A stretch of 64,000 nucleotides of DNA from Siphonodentalium dalli (GCA_032622095.1 CP136061.1:192454369-192518368); one strand, 5' to 3'. Shown: positions 12,245 through 26,700, counted from the stretch's first letter. Notes: generated by a model not told the origin, from the sequence alone. Program-made: numbers and translations.

Positions 12245-14040
12245 AGGCAATTTGGACAGGCACCATTTGGTAGAGGTACAGGAACTCTAAATACATCTTT
12301 TTATTTTAGGCCCTGTCCAAAATCTCAATATTGCTCTGCGAAGAATTAACTTAATGGTTTTGATGACAAACACGACATGCTTAAACCTTAATACTCTATA
12401 TATGTAAGCCAGAAGCCAAGATCTTATAAAGTGGAAACTCTACACTAAATGCTATTATATATCCCCAAAAATATTTTGGGAATATCCTATACTAGATGTG
12501 ACCTCAGGCAAATGCATTCCAAAATATGTGGATGCTTTCCCCTCCCACTTCTAAAAAAAAAATCCAAACCACAATGTTTATATCTTCCTGTAAGAAATAC
12601 CTTCAAATGTGAACAATCCTCATTTACTGCCAAATCATGCTGGTGACAATGACTGCAATATATATGTATAAACACACCTTTTTCTCAACAATGTTATATA
12701 TTGAGTAATTTCATTCTTATGAAATCAATTTCTTTTCACAATGTATGCATTATAATGATCACAAAAAATTGACTATTATAAATTTTTTATTTTGCACTGT
12801 GAAATCCTATGTTAAAGGGAACCAAGGCACTCGCTGTGGGTAAATGAGCAAAAAAATATAAAAGTGTGCAAAATCATCACCGCTAAAGAAAAACAGGGAG
12901 AAATAGATTAGCTTTGTTCTCAGGTCAAGGAAACCAATGAGACCTGGGGATATCGCCATCACTGAGTGTAATGTCGTTAACAATGTGACTGCAAATTGTA
13001 GCGACTGGAACGTAATGATGTCACAGTCTGTTTCCAATTCTACACCATAGTAATTTTCAACTGGAATTTATTGTTTGTTTCAATAAATACTTAATAGTAC
13101 AAAAAATAACTTATTGTTGTATATAATTCATACTAAAGCTGTTTTAGTTGTCCAAACATTATCAATATTAAGGTTGGCGCAACAGGAATTTAAGCTGTTT
13201 GAAAATTGGATACGATCTGCATTTTTCATTATTATGGGCGCCACCATCTTGCTTCTCATGGTTCGCGTTAGGTCATATTGCATTATATGGTTCACAAGCA
13301 ACCTAAGTGATAGAAATGTGTGCAGAAACTTTAAATACGTGTTTCCGAGATATTTATAAATCCGGATGTGCAAAGAAATTCTCGCTAATTTACATATTTC
13401 ACGCCACTGATTGTCCACTGTAAACACATGTCATACAGGTTTTGTATTAAAATTAAGATTCAATCATTATCTTTTTGGAAACAGTAAAATAGACACATTA
13501 TTACATGGTAATAAAGCCTAGAATCTCCTCTTTTTTTGTGGTATAAACCGATAAGCTGCACATTTTAATTAATGGTGGGGTATTTCGCCGACACTTGGTA
13601 AATGTTTTTGTCAATCGAGAAAAATAATTATGGTAGGCGCCAAAAAAATACGGTCAGTGGGTTACCTGAACAAAATCAAAATTTTCTTCGGCCTTATTTT
13701 CATTATTGATAGTTCTCTATAACAAAATTTTGTGTGTTGAAACCATTATGTAAACAAAACTGTTACAGTGATTTGTCAACAAACATAGCAAATCGTGTAA
13801 TAAGTTCAAATATTTTACTATGAATAAACTTTTAGGAAAATGTTTTCAATGCTTTGACCTTTTCCAATGTTTACCATAATGTTTTGATTAAATTTTTGTA
13901 TCTTATTGGACTAAATGATATTTTATCGGTAATTCCACTTTAACAATAATGTTTACATAACAATGGTTTTGACATGCAACATCTCATTATTGGAGAATTA
14001 TTAACAACAAAAATAAGAACAAAGGCAATCAATTTTTTCA
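12245..14040. other. AT-rich sequence without recognised features
   Basis: No conserved frame or clear element. It may hold the true 3' end of ING3: minus-strand AATAAA at about 13066 and ATTAAA at about 13567 are possible poly(A) signals, neither supported by anything else. Confidence 0.4.
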
Positions 14041-14088
14041 TGTACTTGTTGATAATAGTTGTTTTACACACTTATATGTTATTTCGCA

Positions 14089-14342
14089 CAAGCCTTGAAA
14101 TAGAGTGTCTGTCATTTGCAGAATGAGGTCCCCAGAGGGTGAATTTAGTGATGCTACCCCGCATAGTGGGCTAGCATCACCAAATTCACCCTCTGGGGAC
14201 CTCATTCTGCTTACACTTCAGCAGAATGAGGTCCCCAGAGGGTGAATTTGGTGATGCTAGCCCACTGTGCGGGGTAGCATAACTAAATTCACCCTCTGGG
14301 GACCTCATTCTGCAAATGACAGACAAACTATTTCAAGGCCTG
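14089..14342. mobile_element. Family C double-palindrome element with 48-bp flanking direct repeats
   Basis: Outer ends caagccttgaaatagagtgt and its near-perfect inverse enclose two inner hairpins of about 90 bp each; each hairpin has arms gcagaatgaggtccccagag...ctctggggacctcattctgc. The 48 bases at 14041-14088 are repeated exactly at 14343-14390, immediately outside the ends. The ends resemble hAT termini, but hAT elements duplicate 8 bp. Confidence 0.88.
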
Positions 14343-14621
14343 TGTACTTGTTGATAATAGTTGTTTTACACACTTATATGTTATTTCGCATGAACCCACT
14401 TCGAAGGTCACAAGTCCCTTTAACTGCCTGTAAAGGAATCAGATCACATTAGATCATCTCAGTTCAGTCAGCAATGGATGAAGCTTGGGTTAGCTAAAAT
14501 TCCCTGCTGAATCTGGGTGAATAATAAGATATTCCATGTCTGACTCATAAATCAGTCTGATGTTTTCCATCTGGTATCCTTCATTTATATGGTCCCCGTT
14601 CCCATTGGCGTAAAACCTTCA

Positions 14622-14732
14622 TCATCTTCTTCCACGCCGTTTGAGAGCAGCAGTGCATTGTGGACAATACCATTTGCCTTTAGGAGCCTGTGTGAGTCCT
14701 ACACAACCATAATGAAACCATTCTATTGGACA
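14622..14732 (-). CDS. ING3: ING3 exon 11: second half of the PHD finger, basic tail and stop
   Basis: The acceptor tctattacag precedes TGTCCAATAGAATGG. The exon encodes [36 protein letters not shown] and then TGA at 14624-14622. It supplies the remaining zinc ligands (Cys, His, Cys, Cys, Cys) and the Trp of the methyl-lysine pocket. The short lysine/arginine tail is typical of ING proteins. The stop is followed on the minus strand by a TATAAA-type signal near 14588 and by other weak AATAAA/ATTAAA candidates further down (for example near 13066); the true 3' end cannot be decided from sequence. Confidence 0.97.
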   Translation of the reverse strand, partial: CPIEWFHYGCVGLTQAPKGKWYCPQCTAALKRRGRR

Positions 14733-17700
14733 CTGTAATAGATACATGTTAAGTAAGAAAATTGAAAATATCCTTGATCATATGAATATCTTCAGCAGAT
14801 AGATACAGTTGCCATTTTCACCTTGGTTATATGAGACCACAAGTCTGTAGCAACCTCATATTTATTATGAGGAAGATAACTGGGGAAAAACAACTCTTAA
14901 AAATGTGCTCTCTTTTTTACACTTAGTCTTTTTATGAAACTTGTGAAAACTTTTTTTTTTAAAGGTACTCAATCCGATCAGAGGGTCCCCATATCATCAA
15001 GATACAACAACATTTCTTAAATATACTCTTTAGTTATCAGAATCAATTAATTGCAACAAAATAATGCTAACCACTGTCAACAATGGTATCAAATTTCCTA
15101 AAACGTATTATTTGTTAACATTTTGTTCAACTAAATATGGCCATATTATCACTTGAGTATCCACTTGTTTTTCGAGTTATCCATCTTCATCCGCAGTTTT
15201 GAACGAGACCACCCTTTTGATGGCGTGTTTCTGGGCCACAAACAATTGAAATAACAAATTTTGATATCTGATCACTCTGAGCTTTGATGGGTAGGTTCCT
15301 CGACTCGAATCAAATATTTTTTACCCCCGAAACCAAAGAAATAGTAATATAGGACCCTCTGATCGGATTGTTGTTGTTGGAATCTGTTGAGATGGGGACC
15401 CTCTGATCGGATTGAGTACCTTTAAGTTTGGGATCAATTGGATGAAAAATGTTGGCTGCAGGGCAAAGTATTTAAATAGCCATGCAAAGAGTAAATTCCA
15501 TGGCCTGTAGGATGTGCCGAATGATTTACTAATGCAAAGAGTAAAATCCAAGATGACCATTGGCGGCCATGATTTTTATCTAGTGGACACCTCAAAAATC
15601 CAGGGTGGACACCTCAAAGATCCAGGGTGCGCTGCAGGGTGTGCTGATGAATTCAAATGTGAAAGCCATGTTTTTTAACAAATTTCAGAAACAAATTGAT
15701 GGCTCCCATCTAGAGGTCACCTCGAAGGTCCATATGAAATTAGGCAATGATCGGACAAGGGCAGGGTCCACGCTGGACCGAAAATAACTTTTGCCAAATT
15801 GCCCATTGCTACCAGTTTCTGCAACTTTTAGTGTTTTATTTCGAAAATCACTGTTTGTGCGACCTTTGATGCCGGTAGGATATAGAAGGGAGCAGAAGGG
15901 ACATCAAAACAATGAGGATTTACTCAGGATTAGCTATGTAATCACCATCACAATACATCCTAGTAATCCCTTCGCTCGTTGGGACTAATCATATCGGATT
16001 AACTGCATCTAATTGGTAGAGGTATTACCTTTTACTAAACATATAATACACCACTAATATAATTATATTGTAAACATTTACTGAAATGAATAGTATTGAT
16101 TGACCAATATGTTTCAACTTTCTTGCGGAATTAAAAGTGACTTGCCAAAATTAATGCCAAGTCAAATTATATTTAGCCAAATGTGAAATATATTTGCCAT
16201 TGGCAAATTTGGCAAGTGGCAGCACGAACCCTGGATAAGGGATATGGCATGTAGGGTGCACCAAAGGAAATTATTGATGGACACACGGATGACGGGTGCC
16301 AACCCGGCCATGGCAATAGCTGAAGCTTGATTTTGTCAAGTTGACCTAAAAATTCACAGCTGTTCAAATAGCCATTTCAAATGACTTTAAAAGTACTCAC
16401 ATCATCATTATCACAGCCGACCATCTCGCCATAGGAGACTTGATTGCACAAACAGTATCGAGGTTCATTTGGATCGTTCTGCCAATCAACTGGAAGACCA
16501 TTCTCATCAATGATTTGTAAATCTGTGCTAATGTCTTCGAGAGGTGTGTCAAATTGAGTAGTAGGCGTGGCCGGATTTGACGGCTGTTGTATAACCATTG
16601 AAGGTGAAGGCTGAGACTGCTGCGGCTGCGGCTGCTGCTGCTGCTGACCGGCAGCAACAGATTTTGATACTTGCCTGAAAACAAAAAAAATATCTAACTT
16701 GGTACAAATCATTCTCTTATCTCTGCCCCTATTTGAACAAATGTGAATCCCCATCTATGAGATCCATTCATCTAGTAATTTCAAAGGGTAGATTTAAGAG
16801 TTGAAGTGAATTGATTTCCTTCAAAAGTTTCCTAAAAAGTAACCCTATTTGAACAAATCTGAACCCAAGGACCCTCCATACAGACAAACTCAATCCAATA
16901 TACCCCACAATTATTCTTTGAAAAATCAGGGTATGATTTCACCTGGATAAGTGGTGGTTAAGAAAATAATATTGGAACAGCCAAGCCTGAATTTAGTGTG
17001 TCTGACATTTGCAGAATGAGTCCCCAAAAGGTGAATTTAATGATGCTATGCCACAAGGCGGGCTCGCATCAACAAATTCACCCTCTGGGGACCTCATTCT
17101 GATTAGGCCTCAACTGCCATGGGAAACCTAGGAACAGATTGAAGTTCTCCAGTTGAAGTTGGTGATGTACACCCCCCCCCCCCCCCCATTGAGCACCTCG
17201 ATTATGCATTTTATCTTCCAAATTAGGGGATATAGAAACTGAACAGAAGGGAAAAAGTAACTAAATAAATGTCAATTTGATACTCTAGATACTTCCCAGA
17301 AGATGAGGCCTAAGCAGTATGAAGGCCCCCGGAGGGTGTATTTGGTGATGCTTGCCTGCTGTATGGAGTAGCATCACAAAATTCACCCTCTGGGGACCTC
17401 ATTCTGCAAATGTCAGACACATTGAATTCAGGCTTGGGAACAGAATTTTTTTTTAATTTGATAATGACAACAGACAGCAGTGCTAGTGTAGTTGTTTACA
17501 CAAGGCTGTTATACCAAATATGAACCCATTTGGCCCAATGCAATTTGAGAAGAAGTCGTTTCAAGAATTACTATAGTGGGAATAATTAATGGTACTAGCT
17601 TCGCAACTATTTAACCTGGTGACTTCATTTGAACAAATCTGAATGTGAGTCTCCTAGGGAACATCCACATCAAATATGAACCCATTCGGTCCTAAGGATC

Positions 17701-20700
17701 TGGAGAAGAAGATGTTCAAAGAATTGTTGGCGGACGGACGACGGATGAGGAGTGATGACTATAGCTCCACCGGATAGATATAAACCTTTCAACCTCTCAA
17801 ATGTATTAAAATCCATTGATTTTGTCGTCTCGTAATAATAGCTCAGATTCTACATACAATGAAGATGATATGTGAAATTCAAGATTTTTCGCCAGATAGA
17901 TCCAAAATATCTTGCCATTTTTGGCTGGATTTATGCAAAACGTGCATCCCTCCTTAATTGATAAAAGCGGTTCTGGACAGGTGTCTTTGACTCATATCTA
18001 TTACGTTATACCAAGAAAACTATATAAAACATGCTTAGGAGGAGATAGACCATCTTTAAACGTTCCTGTATAGATTTGTGTTGCCCATTTTCATTAAATA
18101 CTTGTAACGTGAAGTTAGAATTATTTTTTTATATATGTTAATACAAATTTTCAGGTAAGGGTTAAAATTGAATGAGCCGGGGCCCAATACAACGCCAGTA
18201 TTTAGATAAGAACAACTTATTGGGATCCCACACACGTGACAAACCTTAGATGAAACATAGTTTAATCGTATCAGAGAGATACACAAAACACGTGCTTTCA
18301 CAAGCCACAACCAGACAATGATTAAACAGGTCTCACATAGCAGAGACCTTAACAAGACGCTACCACATAACAATATCAATGGACAATACAACACCATGGC
18401 GCAATACAATAGTTTTTGGTCTTACATGTATATATACAACTTAAAAAGAGATATTTGAGGGCACAAGACAATTGCTGGTAGGCTAACTTACTTTTTTCGC
18501 TGTGATTTCGATGGTGGAGGAAGAGGTGGTGGTTCTGAGGTAGCTGGTGATATTAAAGGTGATTCTTTGAATGTGAAATCCTTTGATATATCAGGTGTTA
18601 CTTTGTTTGCCATGGCAACATAACTTGCTTTCATACTTGGAGTTCTTCTGCCTTGCTGCATCTGCCATGATTAAACATGTCCCAATAAACCAACAATTCA
18701 CCCACTTTCACAAGTCATCAAATACAAAGTATATACCCTAAAGCTTCTGACCAAACTTTCACTTTTGTATCAAGTGGCAACCATGGATAGAATAATGGTA
18801 ATGTGTAAGGTTAAAGCAATACAATACATAATTTTTTCTTAACCCTTTGAGTGCCACAGGCCGATCTCATCGGCCCTAATTTACGTTCTGTAAAAATAAT
18901 TTTTGGGTATGCTTAAGCATGCTATAGGGCATGTTATAACTCAAAACTATCACCAAGTATTCATAGTAATAATTTTGATGCCCATGGAAAACGTAAGATT
19001 CCCTGGCCCTAAACCTACAAAATAAGCCTGTTAAAGAATATAAGAAACAATTATTAAAAATGTAAAAAATTGTAAAAAATAATAACAAATGATGAAAAAT
19101 TGTTAGGCCAATGCATTATCTTATATATGCGAGGCGACCTATGGTCGACTCGCATATATAAGAGAATGCATTGGCACAGGGTATATGGGTTGATACAAAA
19201 AATCGGACCTGGCACTCAAAGGGTTAAGTAATGGAAAGTAATGTGTAATGGGTTGTTTTTCGCATTACATGTAATTCAATGTAATGCATTACTTCATAAA
19301 AGTCATGTAATTCAATTACTTTTGTATTACTTTTTGAATTTCTTTGCTAAATATGTCCTCATTGTCTTTCAGGAATAATTACAAGTGGAAGTTTAAAACA
19401 ATACAATGATCCTATGAGTTTTTGGTAAATGAGGCTTTGCCCAACAATAGCAACAGCAATTGTGAATCCATAGTTAGTGCGATCATAGCTATATTTCTCC
19501 AATCTTGTTCCAAGAAAATAAAATCCCCCAGTTTGGAGTGTTTAACAAGTAACACTAGCGTTCCAGTTAAACTGGTATATGTAATCTGATAAAAGGTTGC
19601 GGACCAAAATGTACCCTGACAAAGGTGGCAGGTTTGAAGATCCCTATATTACAAACTGCATGAGGAATGATTACACCGATATGATACAAAGTGCATATTC
19701 ACTAAATATGCTGTACATCTTCAAAGGGTCAATAACTATAACAAAAACAAAACATTTCTATATGTCGAAAAATGGCAATAATTCCGCCAAAATGACTCTG
19801 ACTGAACTCTAAATCGCAGGTGGGCAGGTTCCAATGATGGTTGACATCTGTGTCAAGTTTTTTTTAAATTTACTGAAAAAGACGAAATACAGGCTGGGAC
19901 AAAAGATGTGGCCCAGGATGTATGATTCTATGTTGAAAAAGGGCAATAACTCTGCCAACATGAGTCCGACCAAACTCAAAATCGCAGGTTCCCATGCTGG
20001 TTGACATCTCTGCCAAATTTAAAAAAAAATTACTTGAAAATGATGGAATACAGGCTAGGAAAAAAGATGCGTGCCAGCAAATTCCAATGCTGGTTGATAT
20101 ATGTGCTAAGTTTTAAAATAATTGACCAGAATATGACAGAATACCGACTCGGACAAAGTTCCAGACGGACGGACAATGCAAGGATGCACGCATGGACGGA
20201 GGTCATTACAATAGTCCTCCAACAGAATGACGGGGGATAAATATGTAATGTGAGGTGGCTGGGCACGGAATTGTTGGAAAGACTGAATTGTCCTCCCTTT
20301 AACCCCTCAAAGAACTAGTTTCTTTTGTTACAGGTTTTGGAGTACAGTAAGTTCTACTGTTTTAGTGAGTGTTTATTTTTGGATTGCCAAAGAGTACCGA
20401 GATGTGTATCTATCTGCAACCATGATAGATACTATGATATAGTATAATAAATAAAAGTTTATGAGGGGAAATCAGATTGTCGTCATTTATTTTAAGCCTA
20501 AATAATGTAACATTATCTTGAAAGAAATTAGGGTAGGTAAGGAATGTTCTTCTTTAACATTTGGCTTATAAAATGTCTCATATTATTTAAGGGAAATTAC
20601 GACTACAATTATCTCATTCCCATAGGCCCTGCAGCAAACAAAAGCTTAGATTTTTGTTGATAACAATAGCTGATGATTCATACCAATTAATTTGCTTTGC

Positions 20701-23700
20701 TGCAGTGTGTCATGTCAAAATGTGGGGGAGAAAACTATATGTAGGGAAAAAACTATCAAAATATAGGGAGAAAACTATCAGTTCTTGCCACAAGGAAATT
20801 GGTTGAAAAGTATGAATATCCCCAAAACTAGCTGTTTCAGGATTGTCCAAGTAAAACAATAACAAACACACATCAAATGAAGGGCGCGTACATGAAATAA
20901 AACCTTAACCCTTCCATGACTGGGGCTTCCTGAAATAAAAAAAAACCCTGTGCCAATGCATTCTCTTATATATGCAAGTCTCCCATAAGAAGCCCAGCAT
21001 ATACATTGGCCCACACAATGATTACCATGCCCTTGTAAGCCAGGGAATTCTCTAATGTGAGGCTCCTTATGGGAGACTTGCATATATACGAGAATGAAAC
21101 TGGCACATGATCTTTAATGCTGCACCAGCGCTGATCTCATCATCAATGGATGTCACTCATTGAATATAAGATATATATAAAATATAACTAACAATTATTG
21201 ATGAATCTCGTTTTACACAGTAAGGGGATGGAATATTCATACATGGTATGGTATATTGATAGGATGGGGTGACATTAGATTATGATTATCAATACATCCA
21301 AATTTTATCACTGTTTCTGGTTTATGCAATCCCATTTCTGAAGAAATAATTTTAATTTCTGCTGGAATTTCCTGTTCTGAATGAATATAATATATGAAAG
21401 TTGATAATCTCATGATAAAATACAACTACCTGCTGTGTCGCTGCTATTGCTTGTGATGCTGCTGCTGCTATGGCTGCATTGCTGCTACCACTGCCTATAT
21501 GACCTGCAACAATCCGAAAGCCAGTTAAAGTTGGTGTATCTCTTCCATGAATTTTCTATATAGATTCCATGAGTACAATAATAAATTTAAAGACAAATAA
21601 TGAATTGAAGAGTGAGTACCCAGACACTACGCCTATTAGAATAATGTTGTAATCAACTAATACTCTAATTAAATCGATCGTACCATCATTGTTTGAAGTA
21701 TGCACAATTGTAAATATTTACAACTCATATCAATTCGGGACGATAATATTCGCCAATAAACAAACGACAATTATTCTGCCAATTCACTACATATAATGCA
21801 TATGTATCACTACATATAATGCATATGTAGACAAGAATGTTGCTGTATGCGGCCAATTTGAATACAAACTTTATGAAAATAACCAGTTTGAGCAAGATTA
21901 TACTCTAATTCTACTTGATCACATCAACAGTGTTCCACATCACTTCAACTTTTTCTATGTAATACTAAAGCATCCTCGAATCAATGACATTGACAGCTTG
22001 GGATATTGGTTGGGTTGATGCTGTTTTTTTACCAAGTCCCATCCAGTTACTTTTCTATAATGGACTTTACGCCCAGAATTGTGGACGGGAGTTATGTTGC
22101 TTGTATGTCTTTGGATTAGGTCAAATGGAAGCTTTGCATACAATATAGAGGGCAACCTTTCCCAAGCACGATGATATCAAACACGCATATATCAGGTCTG
22201 TTGAATGTTAAAGCAACGATATTTATAAGTAAACAGAGCCTTGTTTTTCAGAGAATTTTGATTTTCTATCAGAAAATGCAAGTAAACAATATATTAAATG
22301 ATCGTATCATCACTATACCTTTTTCTATCACAATGAATGCTATATCATTTTGAAGACAGATTAATCGCAGACATGTCAGGGGTTTAAGTAAATGCCCGGG
22401 CTCCACATTTACATGTAATACATCTTTTGAATGAATGTCAATTATAGAAGAGCAATGGGGCGGGACTCGGTCCAAAAACAGCATCAACCCAACTGATATC
22501 CCAAGCTGTTGTGACCAAGAAGACTTGGTCTAATGAGCGATGTGGTCTGTAGGATGTGCCAAAGGAATTAGTCATGCAAAGAATAAAATTCAATTCATCA
22601 AAAATCATTCAAATTTGAGAGCTCCCATCTAGAGGTGATCATAAACATGCCTGTAAATCAATGAGCCGATGGTTTCAAATTTGAAATCCAAGATGGCTCC
22701 TGGCGCCCATGTTTTTTAATGAATTACGGTAAAAATTGATGGCTCCCATCTAGAGGTCACCCCAAAGATCCATATGAAGCACATCCGGGCGACGGACGCC
22801 AACCCATTGTAATAGCTCAAAATTGACATTGTCAAGTTGAGCTAAAACTAAGAATCCAAGTCACTCTAGAAACCTCCATACCAAATATAAGCTGAATAGG
22901 TCCCACGGCTCTTAAGAATAAGATGTTTTGAGAATTACTACAGAGGGAAAGAGTTATATCCCTGGCTCCACCAACATTTTACTCGATGAACCCAATTGAA
23001 CAAATCTGAATCCCAGTCACACAAGGACTCTCCATACCAAATATAAGCTGAATAGGCCTGATGGTAACCCCATTTGAACAATCTGAATCCCAGTCACACA
23101 AGGACACTCCATACCTAATGTAAGCGGAATAGGCCAGATGGCTCCCGAGAAGAAGACATTTTAAGAATTATGATGGAGAGAATGAGTTATGTCCCTGGCT
23201 CTGCCCATGTTTGACTTAGTATCCGCAATTGAACAATCTGAATCTCAATTCACACAAGGACACTCCATACCTAATATAAGCTGAATAGGTCTGATGGTTC
23301 TTGAGAAGAAGACGTTTTATGAATTACTATGGAGGGCAAGAGTTATGTTCCTGTCTCGGTCCCTGGATTTGACCCGATGACCTCATTTTAACAAATCTGA
23401 TTCCCAGTAACCCAAGGAACCTCCACAACAAATAAGACTCAAACTTGCAGTTCTGGAGAAGATATTGACAGATGGATGGATGGACGGATTGATGGTCGAC
23501 AGATGAGGAATGGTGACTATAGCTCCACCAGAGACTGTCTCAGTTGAGCTAATGAGATGCAGATGCTTAACCCATACCTTCAACGATACTAACTCAAAAT
23601 CAGCTATCTAGAACTTAATATAAACACATGTGCAGATGATTGGAAAGACAAGAGGTGGCATCAGAGATGCTGTGTCTCGTTTACGGTGGCTTACCGCCGG

Positions 23701-26700
23701 TGGCTACCGCCAATTGGTGTGCATCAGTATCGGTAGACTAATTAATAGGTAAAATCGAAAAATGACTAATTAAGGGCCATAACTCCATCAAATTTTATCG
23801 GGCCAGGCTGGTTATCGAACTCGTCCGAAATATTCTTGGCAAGTATGTCCATTCCAAATTTTAAACAAATCGGAGGACGTTTGTTGAAGTTATCGCGCTA
23901 ACGAGCTCAAAATTCACGAAAAATGACTAATTAAGGGCCATAACTCTATCAAATTTTATTGGGCCAGGCTGGTTTTCGAACTCGTCCAGGATATTATTGG
24001 AAGACACTTATATACAAAATTTTAGTTGAATCGGATGACGTTTGTTGAAGTTATCGCGCTAACGAGCTGAAAATTCGGGAAAAATGACTAATTAAGGGCC
24101 ATAGCTCTATCAAATTTTATCGGACCAGGCCGGTTTTCGAACTCATCCGAGATATTCTTGAGAGACACCTATATACCAAATTTCAATCAAATCGGATAAC
24201 GTTTGTTGAAGTTATCGCGCTAACGAGTTGAAAATTCGTGAAAAATGACTAATTAAGGGCCATAACTCTATCAAATTTTATCAGACCAGGCCGGTTTTCG
24301 AACTCATCCGAGATATTCTTGGGAGACACCTATATACCAAATTTCAATCAAATCGGATAACGTTTGTTGAAGTTATCGCGCTAACGAGCTGAAAATTCAA
24401 AGGGCCATAACTCTGTAATAAATGTGCTGACGAACCAGCTTACGTGCATGGATATGTACTCACACACCAAATTTTTTTGTAATCCGTCAATAAACGGTTG
24501 AGTTATAAGCAAAACACGTCGCCCGCCCGTCCGCCGCCCACCGTCCCTCATCAAACTATAAGTCGAGTTTTGGAAAAAAACTCGACTAATAAAATGAGGT
24601 GGGGATATCCATCATATACATGTACTTGGATAGGATAGGTATAAATATGAGACTATTCAGATAAAGTATTGCTTTGTTTAGCATGTGTTCATGTCATTGT
24701 TAAAGGTAGGGTTAATATTTTCAAAACCAATCAATCAATACCAAAATCTATACAGGTGAAGAATGTGTCATGATTAACATGGATGTGATTATAAGAGTAT
24801 AGGTTGAAAAATATTATCACATTGAGTCAACGGAATTGGTGGATGAGGTTAATATTTTTAAGCAAATAAACCAAATGACCCTCACTATACAGGTCAGGGG
24901 TGTGTTATCATAAACTGTGCCATTACATGTACATGAAATATAAACACAATCAATGACAAATATTTGAGTTATCAAATAAGATTGTAAGGGGGTTAATCTT
25001 ACTCAAACTAATGAACTTATCAACAAAAAATAGTCCATAAAAAGCAAGTCATTTGATTTAGAAACCCAAATAAGTCAGTCTCAGTGAATACAAGCAATGT
25101 TATTATTATCCTGCAGCCCAAATGCAATTGAGGGAATTTCAAAATAAGCAGAATGAGGTTCCCAGAGGGTGAATTTGGTGATGCTAGCCCACTGTGCAGG
25201 ATAGCATCACTAAATTCACCACCTAGGGACCTCATTCTGCAAATGACAGACCCACTATTTGCAGGCTTATTATTAAGATGTCTAAAAGCTTATGGTTAAA
25301 GCTGATTTACCAACTGTCATACCTCTTGTTAAAATTAGCTACTGGAGGTGTAAATTGAATATTTTTTTAACTCTTAAAGCCACACATGGTATTTTAATCT
25401 TTATTATACATATGTACTAATTTAAAGCCAGCTAAACTATATTTACTACGATAATTCGCCATATGTCAATTCATTAACAAGAATGAGTTTACCAAGTGAT
25501 AGATTAAACTAGAAAAAAGAAAATCCCTCCTTTTTCTTCCATTCATGCTTGAATTGTAGTGAGCTGTTTAGACTTTCACACTTATCTTTTCAGACAATAA
25601 ACACCAAAAAAAAAGTAAGCATCCCCCATCCGATGTTATTCACCCGATCGTGTTGAAATTTTTTTAACGAATTTAGAATATGGTAAATGCAGTATATCAT
25701 GCGAGTCAATTATCCCAACATTTTCTAACCTTCTGAATGTTGATTAATTGGAAAATTTGCCATTTTCAAAAATCAAGCTTTCAACTTTTATGCTCAACAT
25801 AATCCCCTGTCAAGCCTTGAAATAGGGTGTCTGTCATTTGCAGAATGAGGTCCCCAGAGGGTGAATTTAGTAATGCTACCCCGCATAGCGGGCTAGCATC
25901 ACCAAATTCACCCTCTGGGGACCTCATTCTGCTTACACCTCAGCAGAATGAGGTTCCCAGAGGGTGAATTTGGTGATGCTAGCCCGCTATGCGGGGTAGC
26001 ATAACTAAATTCACCCTCTGGGGACCTCATTCTGCAAATGACAGACACCCTATTTCAAGGCTTGTCCCCCTGTTGATGGGTTACTGCCTGATCAGTGGTG
26101 TTAAGTGTCACCAGTCTTATTACTCTGTGGGATTTTCTTGAACTTGCCCAGTTGTCAATCTGGGAATTTAGGAGCATGATTTAGAACTACCCCCCATATC
26201 TGGTCCACTGCATCATGATTCAATCGAAAGGACCCATGCACCTTAATTATGGCAGACCAAAAAGTGTTATCACCATAGATTTGTTGAAGGCAAACAACCC
26301 CTGCAAATCAAGGATGAGTGTTTAACCGAATACAACAATAAAACTCGGCCTCTTTCCAGAAACTGGCTATGCAAAATACAGCTTCAAAATTGGAGAGTCT
26401 TCACAAAGCCAGTTTCTTGACAATGAGTTTTCTTATCGCATCAGTGAAAACAAAAAATTCTACGAGTGAGATGAGTAATGGAGGTGTTTACATCACATTT
26501 ATGGCGATAACCCTTGCTTGGTCTGCCATATGGGGAAGAGACACATTCGAGTGAAAACAGTTGACCAAATATGGGGGTGGTTCAAAATCATGCCCTAAAT
26601 TTCCACAGAATGGCAACTGGTCAAGATGAAGGAAATTCCAAGCAATAATAAGGCTGGGGACACTTAAGAAACACTGAGCACCCAGTTATCCTATCTACAC

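Noticed and set aside
13060-13570. Poly(A) site of ING3
   Set aside because: Several minus-strand AATAAA/ATTAAA-like strings exist in AT-rich sequence; none can be preferred without transcripts.
16377-16754. 125-codon open frame read as a complete gene
   Set aside because: Its first and last parts read through the ING3 exon 10 acceptor and donor into introns; only 16401-16674 is coding.
23648-24589. Helitron assignment for family E
   Set aside because: A hairpin next to CTAA at the right end is suggestive, but the left end lacks a clear TC start and the flanking bases of the two copies do not both fit an A|T insertion.
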